NCBI GenBank assembly: GCA_900545785.1
Contig: URAA01000055.1
Span: forward strand, 1 to 9,122
DNA length: 9,122 nucleotides
Direction of reading: 5' to 3'
Source: an uncultured Dialister sp.
GTDB lineage: Bacteria > Bacillota > Negativicutes > Veillonellales > Dialisteraceae
A program made the position numbers and the translations under genes. Positions 1-7,098 of this stretch are shown one piece after another (position 1 is the stretch's first letter; the number at the start of each line of letters is the position of its first letter). A model generated the notes under the pieces. The model worked only from the letters and a program-made list of their open reading frames with translations. It searched no databases and was not told where the DNA came from.

Positions 1-1
1 C

Positions 2-78
2 GGCCCGGTGGTGTAGTGGTCTAACATGCCGCCCTGTCACGGCGGAGATCGTCAGTTCAAATCTGATCCGGGTCGCCA
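2..78 (+). tRNA. tRNA-Asp (GTC)
   Basis: A full cloverleaf can be drawn. The acceptor stem 2-8 (GGCCCGG) pairs with 68-74 (CCGGGTC, one G-T), followed by discriminator G75 and an encoded CCA at 76-78. The anticodon stem CCGCC/GGCGG (29-33 and 41-45) encloses loop CTGTCAC with anticodon GTC at 36-38, which reads GAC/GAU as aspartate. The T loop TTCAAAT is present. It is the first of four closely spaced tRNA genes, and its promoter must lie upstream of the window. Confidence 0.97.
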
Positions 79-85
79 CTTTTTT

Positions 86-161
86 GCCTCGGTAGCTCAG
101 TTGGTAGAGCAAAGGACTGAAAATCCTTGTGTCCACGGTTCGATTCCGTGCTGAGGCACCA
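86..161 (+). tRNA. tRNA-Phe (GAA)
   Basis: The acceptor stem GCCTCGG (86-92) pairs with CTGAGGC (151-157), followed by discriminator A158 and encoded CCA 159-161. The anticodon stem AAGGA/TCCTT (112-116 and 124-128) holds loop CTGAAAA, with anticodon GAA at 119-121 for phenylalanine. The D arm (GCTCAGTTGGTAGAGC) and T loop (TTCGATT) are canonical. Only 7 nt separate it from the tRNA-Asp gene, so the two are almost certainly cotranscribed. Confidence 0.97.
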
Positions 162-167
162 TATCTT

Positions 168-253
168 GCGGCTGTGGCGGAATGGCAGACGCGCTACTTT
201 GAGGGGGTAGTGATCGTACGATCGTGTGAGTTCAAGTCTCACCAGCCGCACCA
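168..253 (+). tRNA. tRNA-Leu (GAG)
   Basis: This is a class II tRNA with a long variable arm. The acceptor stem GCGGCTG (168-174) pairs perfectly with CAGCCGC (243-249), then A250 and CCA 251-253. The anticodon stem CTACT/GGTAG (194-198, 206-210) holds loop TTGAGGG with anticodon GAG at 201-203, which reads CUC and CUU leucine codons. The variable arm contains the self-complementary GATCG/CGATC. The T arm is GTGAG-TTCAAGT-CTCAC. It lies 6 nt after tRNA-Phe. Confidence 0.96.
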
Positions 254-287
254 TTCCTTTTCCATCAAGTTCGGTTTAATTTCATAT

Positions 288-372
288 GCGGTTGTGGCGG
301 AACTGGCAGACGCGCTATCTTCAGGCGGTAGTGGAGCAATCCGTGAGAGTTCAAATCTCTCCAACCGCACCA
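288..372 (+). tRNA. tRNA-Leu (CAG)
   Basis: A second class II leucine tRNA. The acceptor stem GCGGTTG (288-294) pairs with CAACCGC (362-368), then A369 and CCA 370-372. The anticodon stem CTATC/GGTAG (315-319, 327-331) encloses loop TTCAGGC, anticodon CAG at 322-324, which reads CUG. The D-arm region is nearly identical to that of the preceding tRNA-Leu, while the variable arm (TGG...CCG) is unrelated in sequence. The pair therefore looks like an old tandem duplication with divergence of the anticodon and variable arm. A 34-nt spacer without evident structure separates the two. Confidence 0.96.
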
Positions 373-381
373 ACCACAAAG

Positions 382-405
382 ATCTCATCGTCAGATGAGA
401 TTTTT
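382..405 (+). terminator. Intrinsic terminator of the tRNA cluster
   Basis: An 8-bp perfect stem ATCTCATC (382-389) / GATGAGAT (394-401) with loop GTCA is followed by TTTT (402-405) and further T-rich sequence. The stem can be lengthened by G-T and A-T pairs at its base (379-381 with 402-404). It lies 9 nt after the CCA of the last tRNA, as expected for the end of a tRNA operon. Confidence 0.85.
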
Positions 406-432
406 ATATTTGTTCCATAACCGTGATATAAT
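403..432 (+). promoter_or_regulatory. ktrBA promoter (extended -10)
   Basis: A perfect TATAAT (427-432) is preceded by TG at 424-425, giving the extended -10 form TGnTATAAT. The -35 region at 17-18 nt spacing (about 403-409, TTTATAT) is only weakly similar to TTGACA and overlaps the T-tract of the tRNA terminator. The predicted transcription start is near 439, leaving a leader of under 30 nt before the ktrB start. That is too short for a riboswitch such as the c-di-AMP (ydaO) element that controls K+ uptake genes in some Bacillota. Confidence 0.7.
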
Positions 433-466
433 GACAGATATTGAATTTAAATGTTTGGAGCGGTAC

Positions 467-1765
467 ATGAACAGAAACATGCTTCGATGGTCACCGGCAC
501 GTATTATTGCGACTGCCTTTTCCATCGTCAGTTTTACGGGATCGATTCTTTTATATTTACCCATATCTCATATGCCGGGTGTTCAAATCACTTATTTGGA
601 TGCTCTTTATACAGCTGTAAGCGCTATGTGTGTGACCGGCCTTTCCATCGTGGATACGGCGGAAGCTTTTAACTCTTTCGGACAAATCATTCTGGCAGTC
701 TTGATTCAGATCGGAGGTCTCGGGGTATCTACGATCGGTGCCGGAGTACTTCTGGTACTGGGCAAGAAAGTGGGTATGAAAGAGCGCAGCCTGATTCATG
801 ACACAATGAATCTGGACTCTTATGCGGGAGTGGTCCGTTTTCTGAAAACTTTATTTGCTACAACTGTCATCATCGAACTCATCGGTGCGGCCCTGAGCTA
901 CAGTGTATTCAGAAGAGACTATGAACCCTTAGAAGCTTTCGGGCTCAGCCTGTTTCATGCCATATCTTCTTTTAATAATGCGGGACTTACTATACTGTCG
1001 GCAGACAGGAGCATGGCAACTTATGCGGATGATCCGTTTATGCTGCTGGTAACATTGGCGCTTATTTTTATAGGCGGTTTAGGTTTTATTGTTATTCGTG
1101 AATGCTGGATAAAAAAATTCAAATGGAATAAATTAACTATGCATTCCCGTGTTTCTTTATTTATGTCCGCTCTCCTTTTGGTCGGAGGGGCCGTCCTTTT
1201 AAAGATGACGAATGATGTTTCATGGGTGGTTGCTTTTTTCAGCAGCCAGTCTGCCCGTTCGGCAGGTTTTGAAGTATTTCCTTTTGAATCGTGGTCACCG
1301 GCAGGTCTTTTAATAATGCTTGTGCTTATGTTTATCGGTACATCGACGGGCTCCACCGGAGGCGGGGTAAGAACGAGCACCATCTTTGCTCTTGCTTTGG
1401 GAATCCGCCGCGTATCTATGAATAAAAGAGCGGAAGCATTCAATTATTCTCTGCCGCCTTATATATTCAGAAAAGCTTCCGTAGTGGTATTTTTTGCGAT
1501 TACAGACATTATTGTCAGTACTTTTATTCTTTTATTGATTTCGCCGGGACTGACATTGGCGGAAGCTTTTACGGAAATGTTCAGTGCATTCACTACCGTC
1601 GGACTGTCTCTAGGGACAACTTCCTCTCTCAATGAATGGGGAAAACTGCTTTCGATTCTGGTCATGCTCACAGGAAGAATCGGTCCTATAACGGTTGCGA
1701 CGGCATGGCATTATCATGAAGAAACAAGAGCAAGATATCCGAATGGAAATATAACAGTCGGATGA
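467..1765 (+). CDS. ktrB: KtrB/TrkH family potassium uptake membrane subunit
   Basis: Ion-conducting subunit of a Ktr-type K+ uptake system in the cytoplasmic membrane, working with the cytosolic KtrA ring encoded next. The 432-residue product shows the four-repeat membrane-pore-membrane plan of the TrkH/KtrB family. The four selectivity-filter glycines lie in VTGL (G58), NNAGL (G173), RSAGF (G267) and TTVGL (G379). A glycine-rich intramembrane loop (GTSTGSTGGG, 291-300) matches the KtrB gating loop, and the conserved arginine motif TGRIGP is at 402-407. The length is normal for KtrB rather than the longer TrkH. The frame stays open upstream to an ATG at 395, but that lies inside the tRNA terminator and before the promoter. 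ATG 467 has GGAG at 457-460, 6 nt away, and gives the family-typical N-terminus MNRNMLRWSPARI. Uptake is probably driven by membrane potential and/or Na+, as known for the family. Confidence 0.95.
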   Translation: MNRNMLRWSPARIIATAFSIVSFTGSILLYLPISHMPGVQITYLDALYTAVSAMCVTGLSIVDTAEAFNSFGQIILAVLIQIGGLGVSTIGAGVLLVLGKKVGMKERSLIHDTMNLDSYAGVVRFLKTLFATTVIIELIGAALSYSVFRRDYEPLEAFGLSLFHAISSFNNAGLTILSADRSMATYADDPFMLLVTLALIFIGGLGFIVIRECWIKKFKWNKLTMHSRVSLFMSALLLVGGAVLLKMTNDVSWVVAFFSSQSARSAGFEVFPFESWSPAGLLIMLVLMFIGTSTGSTGGGVRTSTIFALALGIRRVSMNKRAEAFNYSLPPYIFRKASVVVFFAITDIIVSTFILLLISPGLTLAEAFTEMFSAFTTVGLSLGTTSSLNEWGKLLSILVMLTGRIGPITVATAWHYHEETRARYPNGNITVG

Positions 1766-1776
1766 TAGGGGGCATT

Positions 1777-2469
1777 ATGTTTAATTTCAATACAAAAAAA
1801 TCTTCAAATTTATCTTACGGTGTTATCGGTTTAGGAAAATTCGGCTATATTTTGGCAGTTCAATTGGCGGAGTACGGCTATGACTTATTGGTGATTGATA
1901 CTGATGAAAATGCCGTCGAAGATCTTCGTGCTGTGACGGAAAATGCCATTGTCGTAGATACTTATGACAAAAAAACGCTTAAAGACACGGGAGTAAAAAA
2001 CTGTGATGTGGTTATCGTCTGTCTGGAAGAAGAATTGGAAAAATCACTTCTGGTGACTTTAAATATGATAAATGCAGGAGTGAAAAAGGTGATTTCCATT
2101 GCTAATACTGCAGAGCATGGAGAGATTCTGTCTAAATTGGGGGCGGAAGTCGTTTATCCGAAAAGAGATATGGCCATTCGCCTCGCGAGCCGGCTGAGAG
2201 CAAATATGGTTCTTGATTTTGTACAGCTGAACGAGCAGATAAATATTTATAAAGCCATTCTTCCGGAAGCACTTGTAGGAAAAACAGTCATCAGCAGCGG
2301 ACTCAGAACGAAATTTGAATTAAATATCATTGCCATCCAAAATGATGAAGGCGTTAAAGATATGATCAGCCCTGATTATATTTTCAGAGAAGGCGATATA
2401 CTTTTCTTGGCAGGCAGCAAAGAAGGTTTCAAAGCACTGACGGAATGGGTCGGTCAAAATGAAGAATAA
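1777..2469 (+). CDS. ktrA: KtrA/TrkA family potassium uptake regulatory subunit (RCK)
   Basis: Cytosolic regulatory subunit that forms an octameric ring under KtrB and gates it in response to nucleotides; this is family knowledge. The 230 residues begin with an RCK_N Rossmann fold carrying GLGKFG (18-23) and an acidic residue ending the second strand (D41 in VIDTD). A linker follows, then a TrkA_C/RCK_C domain from about 150 to 225. In some Bacillota the RCK_C domain of KtrA binds c-di-AMP; whether it does here cannot be read from sequence. An ATG at 1762 overlaps the ktrB stop as ATGA, but has no Shine-Dalgarno at a useful distance. ATG 1777 has AGGGGG at 1767-1772, 4 nt away, and is preferred. 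The spacing to ktrB (11 nt) implies one transcript. Confidence 0.94.
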   Translation: MFNFNTKKSSNLSYGVIGLGKFGYILAVQLAEYGYDLLVIDTDENAVEDLRAVTENAIVVDTYDKKTLKDTGVKNCDVVIVCLEEELEKSLLVTLNMINAGVKKVISIANTAEHGEILSKLGAEVVYPKRDMAIRLASRLRANMVLDFVQLNEQINIYKAILPEALVGKTVISSGLRTKFELNIIAIQNDEGVKDMISPDYIFREGDILFLAGSKEGFKALTEWVGQNEE

Positions 2470-2482
2470 AATATGATAATGT

Positions 2483-2511
2483 ACCGGATCACATTGTGAT
2501 TCGGTTTTTTT
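2483..2511 (+). terminator. Intrinsic terminator after ktrBA
   Basis: The inverted repeat ACCGGATCA (2483-2491) / TGATTCGGT (2497-2505) forms a 9-bp stem with one G-T pair and loop CATTG, which could zip up by two more pairs. It is followed directly by a run of six further T residues (2506-2511). It begins 13 nt after the ktrA stop and isolates ktrBA from polA. Confidence 0.92.
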
Positions 2512-2536
2512 ACATCAAAATGACCGTAATTGAATA

Positions 2537-2545
2537 TGTTATAAT
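2537..2545 (+). promoter_or_regulatory. polA operon promoter (extended -10)
   Basis: TGTTATAAT at 2537-2545 is an extended -10 element with a consensus TATAAT (2540-2545). No good -35 lies at 16-18 nt; the best TTGACA-like string (ATGACC, 2520-2525) would leave a 14-nt spacer. Recognition would rest largely on the extended -10. The predicted start is near 2552, giving a leader of about 30 nt that ends in the strong Shine-Dalgarno GGGAGG (2571-2576). Confidence 0.65.
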
Positions 2546-2581
2546 AAAATTTAAATTGAGTTCAGTTTTCGGGAGGAAATA

Positions 2582-5155
2582 ATGGAGAAGAAATTAGTTA
2601 TTATTGACGGAAGTTCTCTATTATACAGAGCTTTTTACGCATTACCCTTGCTTTCTTATAACGGAATCCCCACCAATGCGGTTATGGGCTTTTTAAATAT
2701 GCTCTATGATATTTATAGGAGTCTGGATCCCGAATATATGGCGGTATCTTTTGATAAAAGCAAAGATACGTTCCGCACCGAATTGTATAAGGAATATAAA
2801 TCTACAAGAAAACCGGCTCCGCCGGAATTGTCTCCTCAATTTGATTTAGTCCGCGAAGCTCTCCGTACTTTGGGGGCCGCTGTCTATGAAGTAGAAGGTT
2901 ATGAAGGGGACGACATCTTAGGTACTCTGGCGGCACATTATGAAAAAGAAATGCCTGTTGTTATAGTGACCGGCGACAGAGATGCTCTTCAGTTGTCCGG
3001 AAAAAATACGACAGTATATATCACTCAAAAAGGGGTATCACAAATGGCTGCCATGACACCGGAAGCTGTTTTTGAGAAATATCACATCACCCCGTCACAG
3101 GTCATTGATATGAAAGCATTGATGGGAGATGCATCGGATAATATTCCCGGGGTTCCCGGCGTTGGAGAAAAAACGGCACTTAAGCTTTTGAATGAATACG
3201 GGACACTGGATAATTTATATGCTCATGTGGAAGAGATAAAAGGGGCGGTCGGCAAGAAACTGGCGGCAAGCAAAGATTTGGCATATTTGTCTTATCATTT
3301 AGCAACTATAAAGAAAGATGTACCTTTTGAACATTCACTGGAAGAAATGAAACAACCTGTACATTTTTCGGAAATGGAAGAATTTTTTAACCGTTTAGGC
3401 TTGATGCGTATTGCAGATAAATACAGCTCTTTGCCGAGATTTCAAGAACTGGCTTCGGCAAAAAAGGAAGAAGTTCGGGCCAATTCGCCGAAAGTGGAAC
3501 ACTTTTCAAAAGAAATTCAATTCAAAGATAAAGAAGCGGCTCTTGTCTTGGACTATGAAGGCAAATCACCGTTTTACAAGATCAAATCGGCCATTATTGC
3601 TTGTGAAGGACATGCTTATCTGATTTTGCCCAACCAATTTGAAGAATGCGGAGCCAAGCTGAAAGAAGCAAAAGAAATCATCGTAGAAAACAGTAAAATT
3701 GTATATGAATCAGATTTTCCTTCGGAGGGTCTGCCATTTTACGATATGACACTGGCATCCTATCTGTTAAATCCCGTCAGAACGACATATCCCTTATCTT
3801 ATATGGCGGAGCTGTTTCATGTACCGCCCATATTTCCGGACAACTTGGAATTTGCAGAAAAGGGCGCCTGCGTCGGGGAATTTCTCATAAATTTGTACCA
3901 AAAATCTTTGGAAGAATTGGAAAAATACGATGTGAACGAAGTATTCCGAACCATTGAAACGCCTTTGGTTCCTGTTCTGGCCGAAATGGAAAAAGCCGGA
4001 ATTGCCACCGATCAGAAGCAGTGGGAAATAGTCAGACGTGATATGAAAGAACGGGAAGACGTGCTTCTTCGGGAAATATATGAAGAATCGGGAGAGGAAT
4101 TTAATGTAAATTCGCCGAAACAATTGGGATACATTCTGTTTGAAAAAATGGGAATGCCTGCAGGTAAAAAAAATAAAAGCGGCTACTCTACGGCAGCCGA
4201 TGTATTGGAAGGACTGGCGGAAAATTATCCTTTCGTAAAACATATATTGGAATATCGGACGCTTTCTAAACTGATTTCGACCTATTTAGACGCATTGCCG
4301 CTTTTGATTAATGAAAAGACAGGGAGAATTCATACATCCTTTAATCAAACAGTCACGGCAACAGGAAGACTTTCCAGCTCGGATCCCAATTTGCAGAATA
4401 TCCCCGTACGAACCGGCGAAGGCAAAAAAATTCGTTCTCTTTTCGTACCGGGAGCGGGATATGATTGTTTTGTTTCATCCGATTATTCTCAAGTGGAGCT
4501 TCGTATTTTGGCACATATGTCAAATGATGAAAGTTTGATCCGTGCATTTATCAATAAGGAAGATATTCATAGAAGAACGGCTGCGGAAGTATTGGGAATT
4601 CCTTTTGAAGAGGTAACGGATGAACAAAGATCTCATGCAAAAGCTGTCAATTTCGGGATCATTTACGGAATAAGCGATTTCGGTTTGGCAAGACAGCTCG
4701 GGATTGACAGAAAAGTCGCCGCAGATTATATCAAAAAATATTTTGAAAGATATCCTTCCATTCATCAATTTATGGACAATATGGTGAAGAAAGCAAAAAA
4801 AACGGGATGTGCAAGAACACTGTTCGGACGGTACAGAAATTTACCGGATATAAAAAGTTCCAACTTCAACCGCCGTTCTTTTGCGGAAAGGACAGCAATG
4901 AATACACCCATACAGGGAACAGCGGCGGACATTATGAAACTTGCAATGATTGAAGTGGACCGCCGTATGAAAGAGGGACATTTCAAAAGCCGTGTATTAC
5001 TTCAAGTCCATGACGAATTGGTTGTGGAAACGGTCAATGAAGAAAAAGAGAGTGTGAAAACGCTGTTGAAAGAATCTATGGAATCGATAGTCACCCTGAA
5101 AGTTCCTTTGGTTGCCGATGTTCATGAAGGACAAAACTGGGCAGAGGCTAAGTAG
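2582..5155 (+). CDS. polA: DNA polymerase I, 5'-nuclease active, proofreading domain degenerate
   Basis: Family A polymerase for Okazaki fragment maturation and excision repair, 857 residues. The N-terminal 5'-nuclease (about 1-290) keeps its metal-binding acidic residues: D9 in VIIDGSS, EGYEGDD (105-111), GDRD (131-134) and GDASDN (182-187), followed by the helix-hairpin-helix region IPGVPGVGEKTA. The middle domain (about 310-480) aligns with the 3'-5' exonuclease. It retains D324 and E326 of the first motif, but the second and third metal sites (E. coli D424 and D501, the latter in a YxxxD motif) are not recognisable, so proofreading is probably absent, as in Bacillus enzymes. The polymerase domain has motif A DYSQVELR (D634), O-helix K687 with F691 in NFGIIYG, and motif C VHDE (D811). 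GGGAGG lies 5 nt before ATG. It is the first gene of an operon with coaE. Confidence 0.97.
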   Translation: MEKKLVIIDGSSLLYRAFYALPLLSYNGIPTNAVMGFLNMLYDIYRSLDPEYMAVSFDKSKDTFRTELYKEYKSTRKPAPPELSPQFDLVREALRTLGAAVYEVEGYEGDDILGTLAAHYEKEMPVVIVTGDRDALQLSGKNTTVYITQKGVSQMAAMTPEAVFEKYHITPSQVIDMKALMGDASDNIPGVPGVGEKTALKLLNEYGTLDNLYAHVEEIKGAVGKKLAASKDLAYLSYHLATIKKDVPFEHSLEEMKQPVHFSEMEEFFNRLGLMRIADKYSSLPRFQELASAKKEEVRANSPKVEHFSKEIQFKDKEAALVLDYEGKSPFYKIKSAIIACEGHAYLILPNQFEECGAKLKEAKEIIVENSKIVYESDFPSEGLPFYDMTLASYLLNPVRTTYPLSYMAELFHVPPIFPDNLEFAEKGACVGEFLINLYQKSLEELEKYDVNEVFRTIETPLVPVLAEMEKAGIATDQKQWEIVRRDMKEREDVLLREIYEESGEEFNVNSPKQLGYILFEKMGMPAGKKNKSGYSTAADVLEGLAENYPFVKHILEYRTLSKLISTYLDALPLLINEKTGRIHTSFNQTVTATGRLSSSDPNLQNIPVRTGEGKKIRSLFVPGAGYDCFVSSDYSQVELRILAHMSNDESLIRAFINKEDIHRRTAAEVLGIPFEEVTDEQRSHAKAVNFGIIYGISDFGLARQLGIDRKVAADYIKKYFERYPSIHQFMDNMVKKAKKTGCARTLFGRYRNLPDIKSSNFNRRSFAERTAMNTPIQGTAADIMKLAMIEVDRRMKEGHFKSRVLLQVHDELVVETVNEEKESVKTLLKESMESIVTLKVPLVADVHEGQNWAEAK

Positions 5156-5163
5156 GCGGCAAT

Positions 5164-5784
5164 ATGTATAGAATCGGATTGACCGGCGGAGTAGGAAGCG
5201 GAAAGAGCACGGTATCTTCGTACATGAAAGAACTAGGCATACCCGTTATAGACGGAGATAAACTTGCCCAAGAAGCGGTCCGCCCCAGAACGGATGTCAT
5301 GAAACAAATAAAAGCGGCCTTCGGAAATGAAATCTTTTGCGAAGATGGCACCTTAAACAGGATTAAAATGGCGGAAATCGTCTTTAATGAAGAATCAAAA
5401 CGACAGATTCTCAATGGAATTATCCATCCTTATGTCTGGGAAAAAACTCAGGAACAATTAATTCATTATCAAGAGTCGGGGAATACCGTTGTCGTTCTTG
5501 ATATGCCGTTGTTACTTGAAATAAGCTGGCAGCTCCGAGTGGAAGAGATATGGGTGGTAAGAGTTTCTACAGAAGTGCAAATAAAAAGAGTCATGGAAAG
5601 AAACGGGATGACCCGTGAGCAGGTATTGGAGAGAATCAGAAATCAGATGCCTACGGAAAGCAAATTAAATTATGCGGATGTAATTATTGATAACAGCTAT
5701 ACCGTCGAAAATACAAGAAAGCAAGTGAGAATCGCGCTGCAGCATATACCGGGATTCATGCTTCCCGAAGGAAAGGACGGGTAA
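5164..5784 (+). CDS. coaE: Dephospho-CoA kinase
   Basis: Catalyses the last step of coenzyme A synthesis, ATP-dependent phosphorylation of the 3'-hydroxyl of dephospho-CoA, in the cytosol. The 206-residue protein starts with the P-loop GGVGSGKST (8-16), followed by VIDGDKLAQE, where D32 matches the family's catalytic aspartate. Further CoaE marks are HPYVW (89-93), DMPLLLE (113-119), the lid-region segment RVMERNGMTREQ (142-153) and the near C-terminal ADVIIDNS..ENTRKQV. The family motif PLLFE reads PLLLE here. The gene begins 8 nt after polA with a modest GGCGG ribosome binding site, so translation may be partly coupled. In B. subtilis, mutM and ytaF lie between polA and coaE; both are absent here. 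Confidence 0.95.
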   Translation: MYRIGLTGGVGSGKSTVSSYMKELGIPVIDGDKLAQEAVRPRTDVMKQIKAAFGNEIFCEDGTLNRIKMAEIVFNEESKRQILNGIIHPYVWEKTQEQLIHYQESGNTVVVLDMPLLLEISWQLRVEEIWVVRVSTEVQIKRVMERNGMTREQVLERIRNQMPTESKLNYADVIIDNSYTVENTRKQVRIALQHIPGFMLPEGKDG

Positions 5785-5788
5785 AACG

Positions 5789-6373
5789 GTGAATAATTTA
5801 TCTGGAAGAGCCGAAGTTCCTCATTCGGAGAACTCATGGGGGAAAAAAATATTTACTGCTTTACTGGCTCTTTTGAGTCTGCTTTGTTTCTATATTCTTT
5901 CCGATATTCCCGTGTGGAAACCGAGTCCGGCGATACAGGAGATCATTAATGAAAGTGCGGCTCGTGAAGACCTGTCCCCTTATTTGATCGAAGCGGTGAT
6001 GTATACAGAAAGCAAGTTTGATGAAAAAGCCGTTTCTAAAATGGGAGCTGTCGGCGTGATGCAGCTTATGCCGGAAACAGCGGCATGGATTTCGGAAGAA
6101 AGCGGCCTTCCTGCCGATCATTTGGCCGATCCCGCGGAAAATATTCCTTTGGGGTCATGGTATCTTAATTTTTTGCTGAAGAAATATCATAATAATGAAG
6201 TTTTAGCCTTGGCCGCCTATAATGCGGGAAGAGGAAATGTTGATGAATGGATAGAAGAACTGGGATGGGAAGAGGGATTCTCGAATATTAATGCTATTCC
6301 CTTTCCGGAAACAAGAGAGTTTATAAAATCAGTCGTTACTGTGAGAGATAAACTTCAAGAAGGGGGCAAATAA
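5789..6373 (+). CDS. Membrane-anchored SLT-domain lytic transglycosylase
   Basis: Cleaves the MurNAc-GlcNAc bond of peptidoglycan to leave 1,6-anhydro-MurNAc ends. The 194-residue product has a short cytosolic head, one hydrophobic segment (about 21-39, FTALLALLSLLCFYILSDI) that should act as an uncleaved anchor, and an SLT/Slt70-like catalytic domain (about 50-190). Visible motifs are the catalytic glutamate E74 in YTESKF, GVMQLMP (89-95), AAYNAGRGNV (142-151), and the C-terminal PFPETREFIKSV common in this subfamily. The start is GTG, 4 nt after the coaE stop. AAAGGA at 5772-5777 is 11 nt upstream, rather far, and the nearby ATG at 5836 is out of frame. Small size and one anchor suggest a wall-remodelling enzyme placed on the outer face of the membrane. 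Confidence 0.93.
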   Translation: MNNLSGRAEVPHSENSWGKKIFTALLALLSLLCFYILSDIPVWKPSPAIQEIINESAAREDLSPYLIEAVMYTESKFDEKAVSKMGAVGVMQLMPETAAWISEESGLPADHLADPAENIPLGSWYLNFLLKKYHNNEVLALAAYNAGRGNVDEWIEELGWEEGFSNINAIPFPETREFIKSVVTVRDKLQEGGK

Positions 6374-7068
6374 TGGAAGAGGAGAAAATTTTAGAAAAAA
6401 GAAAAGAGCGGAGAAAAGAATTTCTTGACTGGGATATAGAAAAAGACCTTCCTCTTCATGTGGGCCCGTATGATCTCGAAAGAACCGATGAGCAAGAAGG
6501 TCGTATTTATCAGGCATTCCGATGGATAGATCGCAGTTCGGGCTGGCAGATCAAAGCTGTTTTTGATGAAGAAACAGCAGACTATATGATCAAAATAGAT
6601 TTAAAATTTATTACTTTTACACTGATAGAAGTTATATCCGACGATTTTGAATCTTTCAAGGTCAATGTTAAAAATTTGGTTCCTGCAGCAATAGAAAAAG
6701 AATTGATACAAAGATATAAAATTTCCGTTCTGATAAAAGATAAGGGATTTATGAATTGGGAATATGAAAAGCTGCTTCCGCTTCAGGCAGGAAAATATCG
6801 TCGCGTAATCGAGCCGAAGGAACCGGTTTCGGGACTGAACGGATCCTATATCATTGCGGCTTATGAATGCAGCGAAAGAGAAACGGCAATGATCTTCTTT
6901 TACAATGTGTACAGAGAAGAGTATTACGGAGAAATGCAAGTCAGAGGGATTCCCATCATGATTCATCAATATGACGGAAAGACTATAGAGGAATTTTCCA
7001 AAGCGATTGAAGGGAATCTTGAAAAGGATTTGGACTATTTGTATGGATATACTGCAGCTTCCGAATAA
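6373..7068 (+). CDS. Protein of unknown function with two diverged internal repeats
   Basis: I do not recognise this 231-residue family. It has no signal peptide, membrane span or obvious catalytic motif, and looks cytosolic. An N-terminal charged helix (1-16, rich in E, K and R) precedes two copies of one roughly 100-residue unit. F17-Y33 (FLDWDIEKDLPLHVGPY) matches F126-Y142 (FMNWEYEKLLPLQAGKY) at 9 of 17 positions, an offset of 109 residues. The same offset also lines up the ends AIEKEL (106-111) and NLEKDL (215-220). In between, both halves look like alternating strands followed by a helix. The ATG shares its A with the TAA of the transglycosylase gene (TAATG), and AAGGGGG (6360-6366) lies 6 nt before it. 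It is therefore translationally coupled and last in the polA operon. Codon use resembles its neighbours, supporting a real gene. Function is unknown. Confidence 0.85.
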   Translation: MEEEKILEKRKERRKEFLDWDIEKDLPLHVGPYDLERTDEQEGRIYQAFRWIDRSSGWQIKAVFDEETADYMIKIDLKFITFTLIEVISDDFESFKVNVKNLVPAAIEKELIQRYKISVLIKDKGFMNWEYEKLLPLQAGKYRRVIEPKEPVSGLNGSYIIAAYECSERETAMIFFYNVYREEYYGEMQVRGIPIMIHQYDGKTIEEFSKAIEGNLEKDLDYLYGYTAASE

Positions 7069-7098
7069 AAGATTTCTATTTTATAAGAAGGTAAGTGT

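Noticed and set aside
129..398. 89-residue open frame across the tRNA cluster
   Set aside because: It runs through four complete tRNA genes and is a by-product of their sequence.
395..466. Longer ktrB start at ATG 395 (24 extra residues)
   Set aside because: It lies within the tRNA terminator stem and upstream of the predicted transcript start; the added residues do not resemble KtrB N-termini and no Shine-Dalgarno precedes it.
433..466. Riboswitch controlling ktrBA
   Set aside because: The predicted leader is under 30 nt, too short for a c-di-AMP or other known aptamer.
1762..1776. ktrA start at ATG 1762 overlapping the ktrB stop
   Set aside because: No ribosome binding site at a useful distance; the AGGGGG at 1767-1772 fits ATG 1777.
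3794..4243. 149-residue open frame on the minus strand
   Set aside because: Antisense to polA; composition is the reverse-complement of lysine/glutamate-rich coding sequence, with no start signals.
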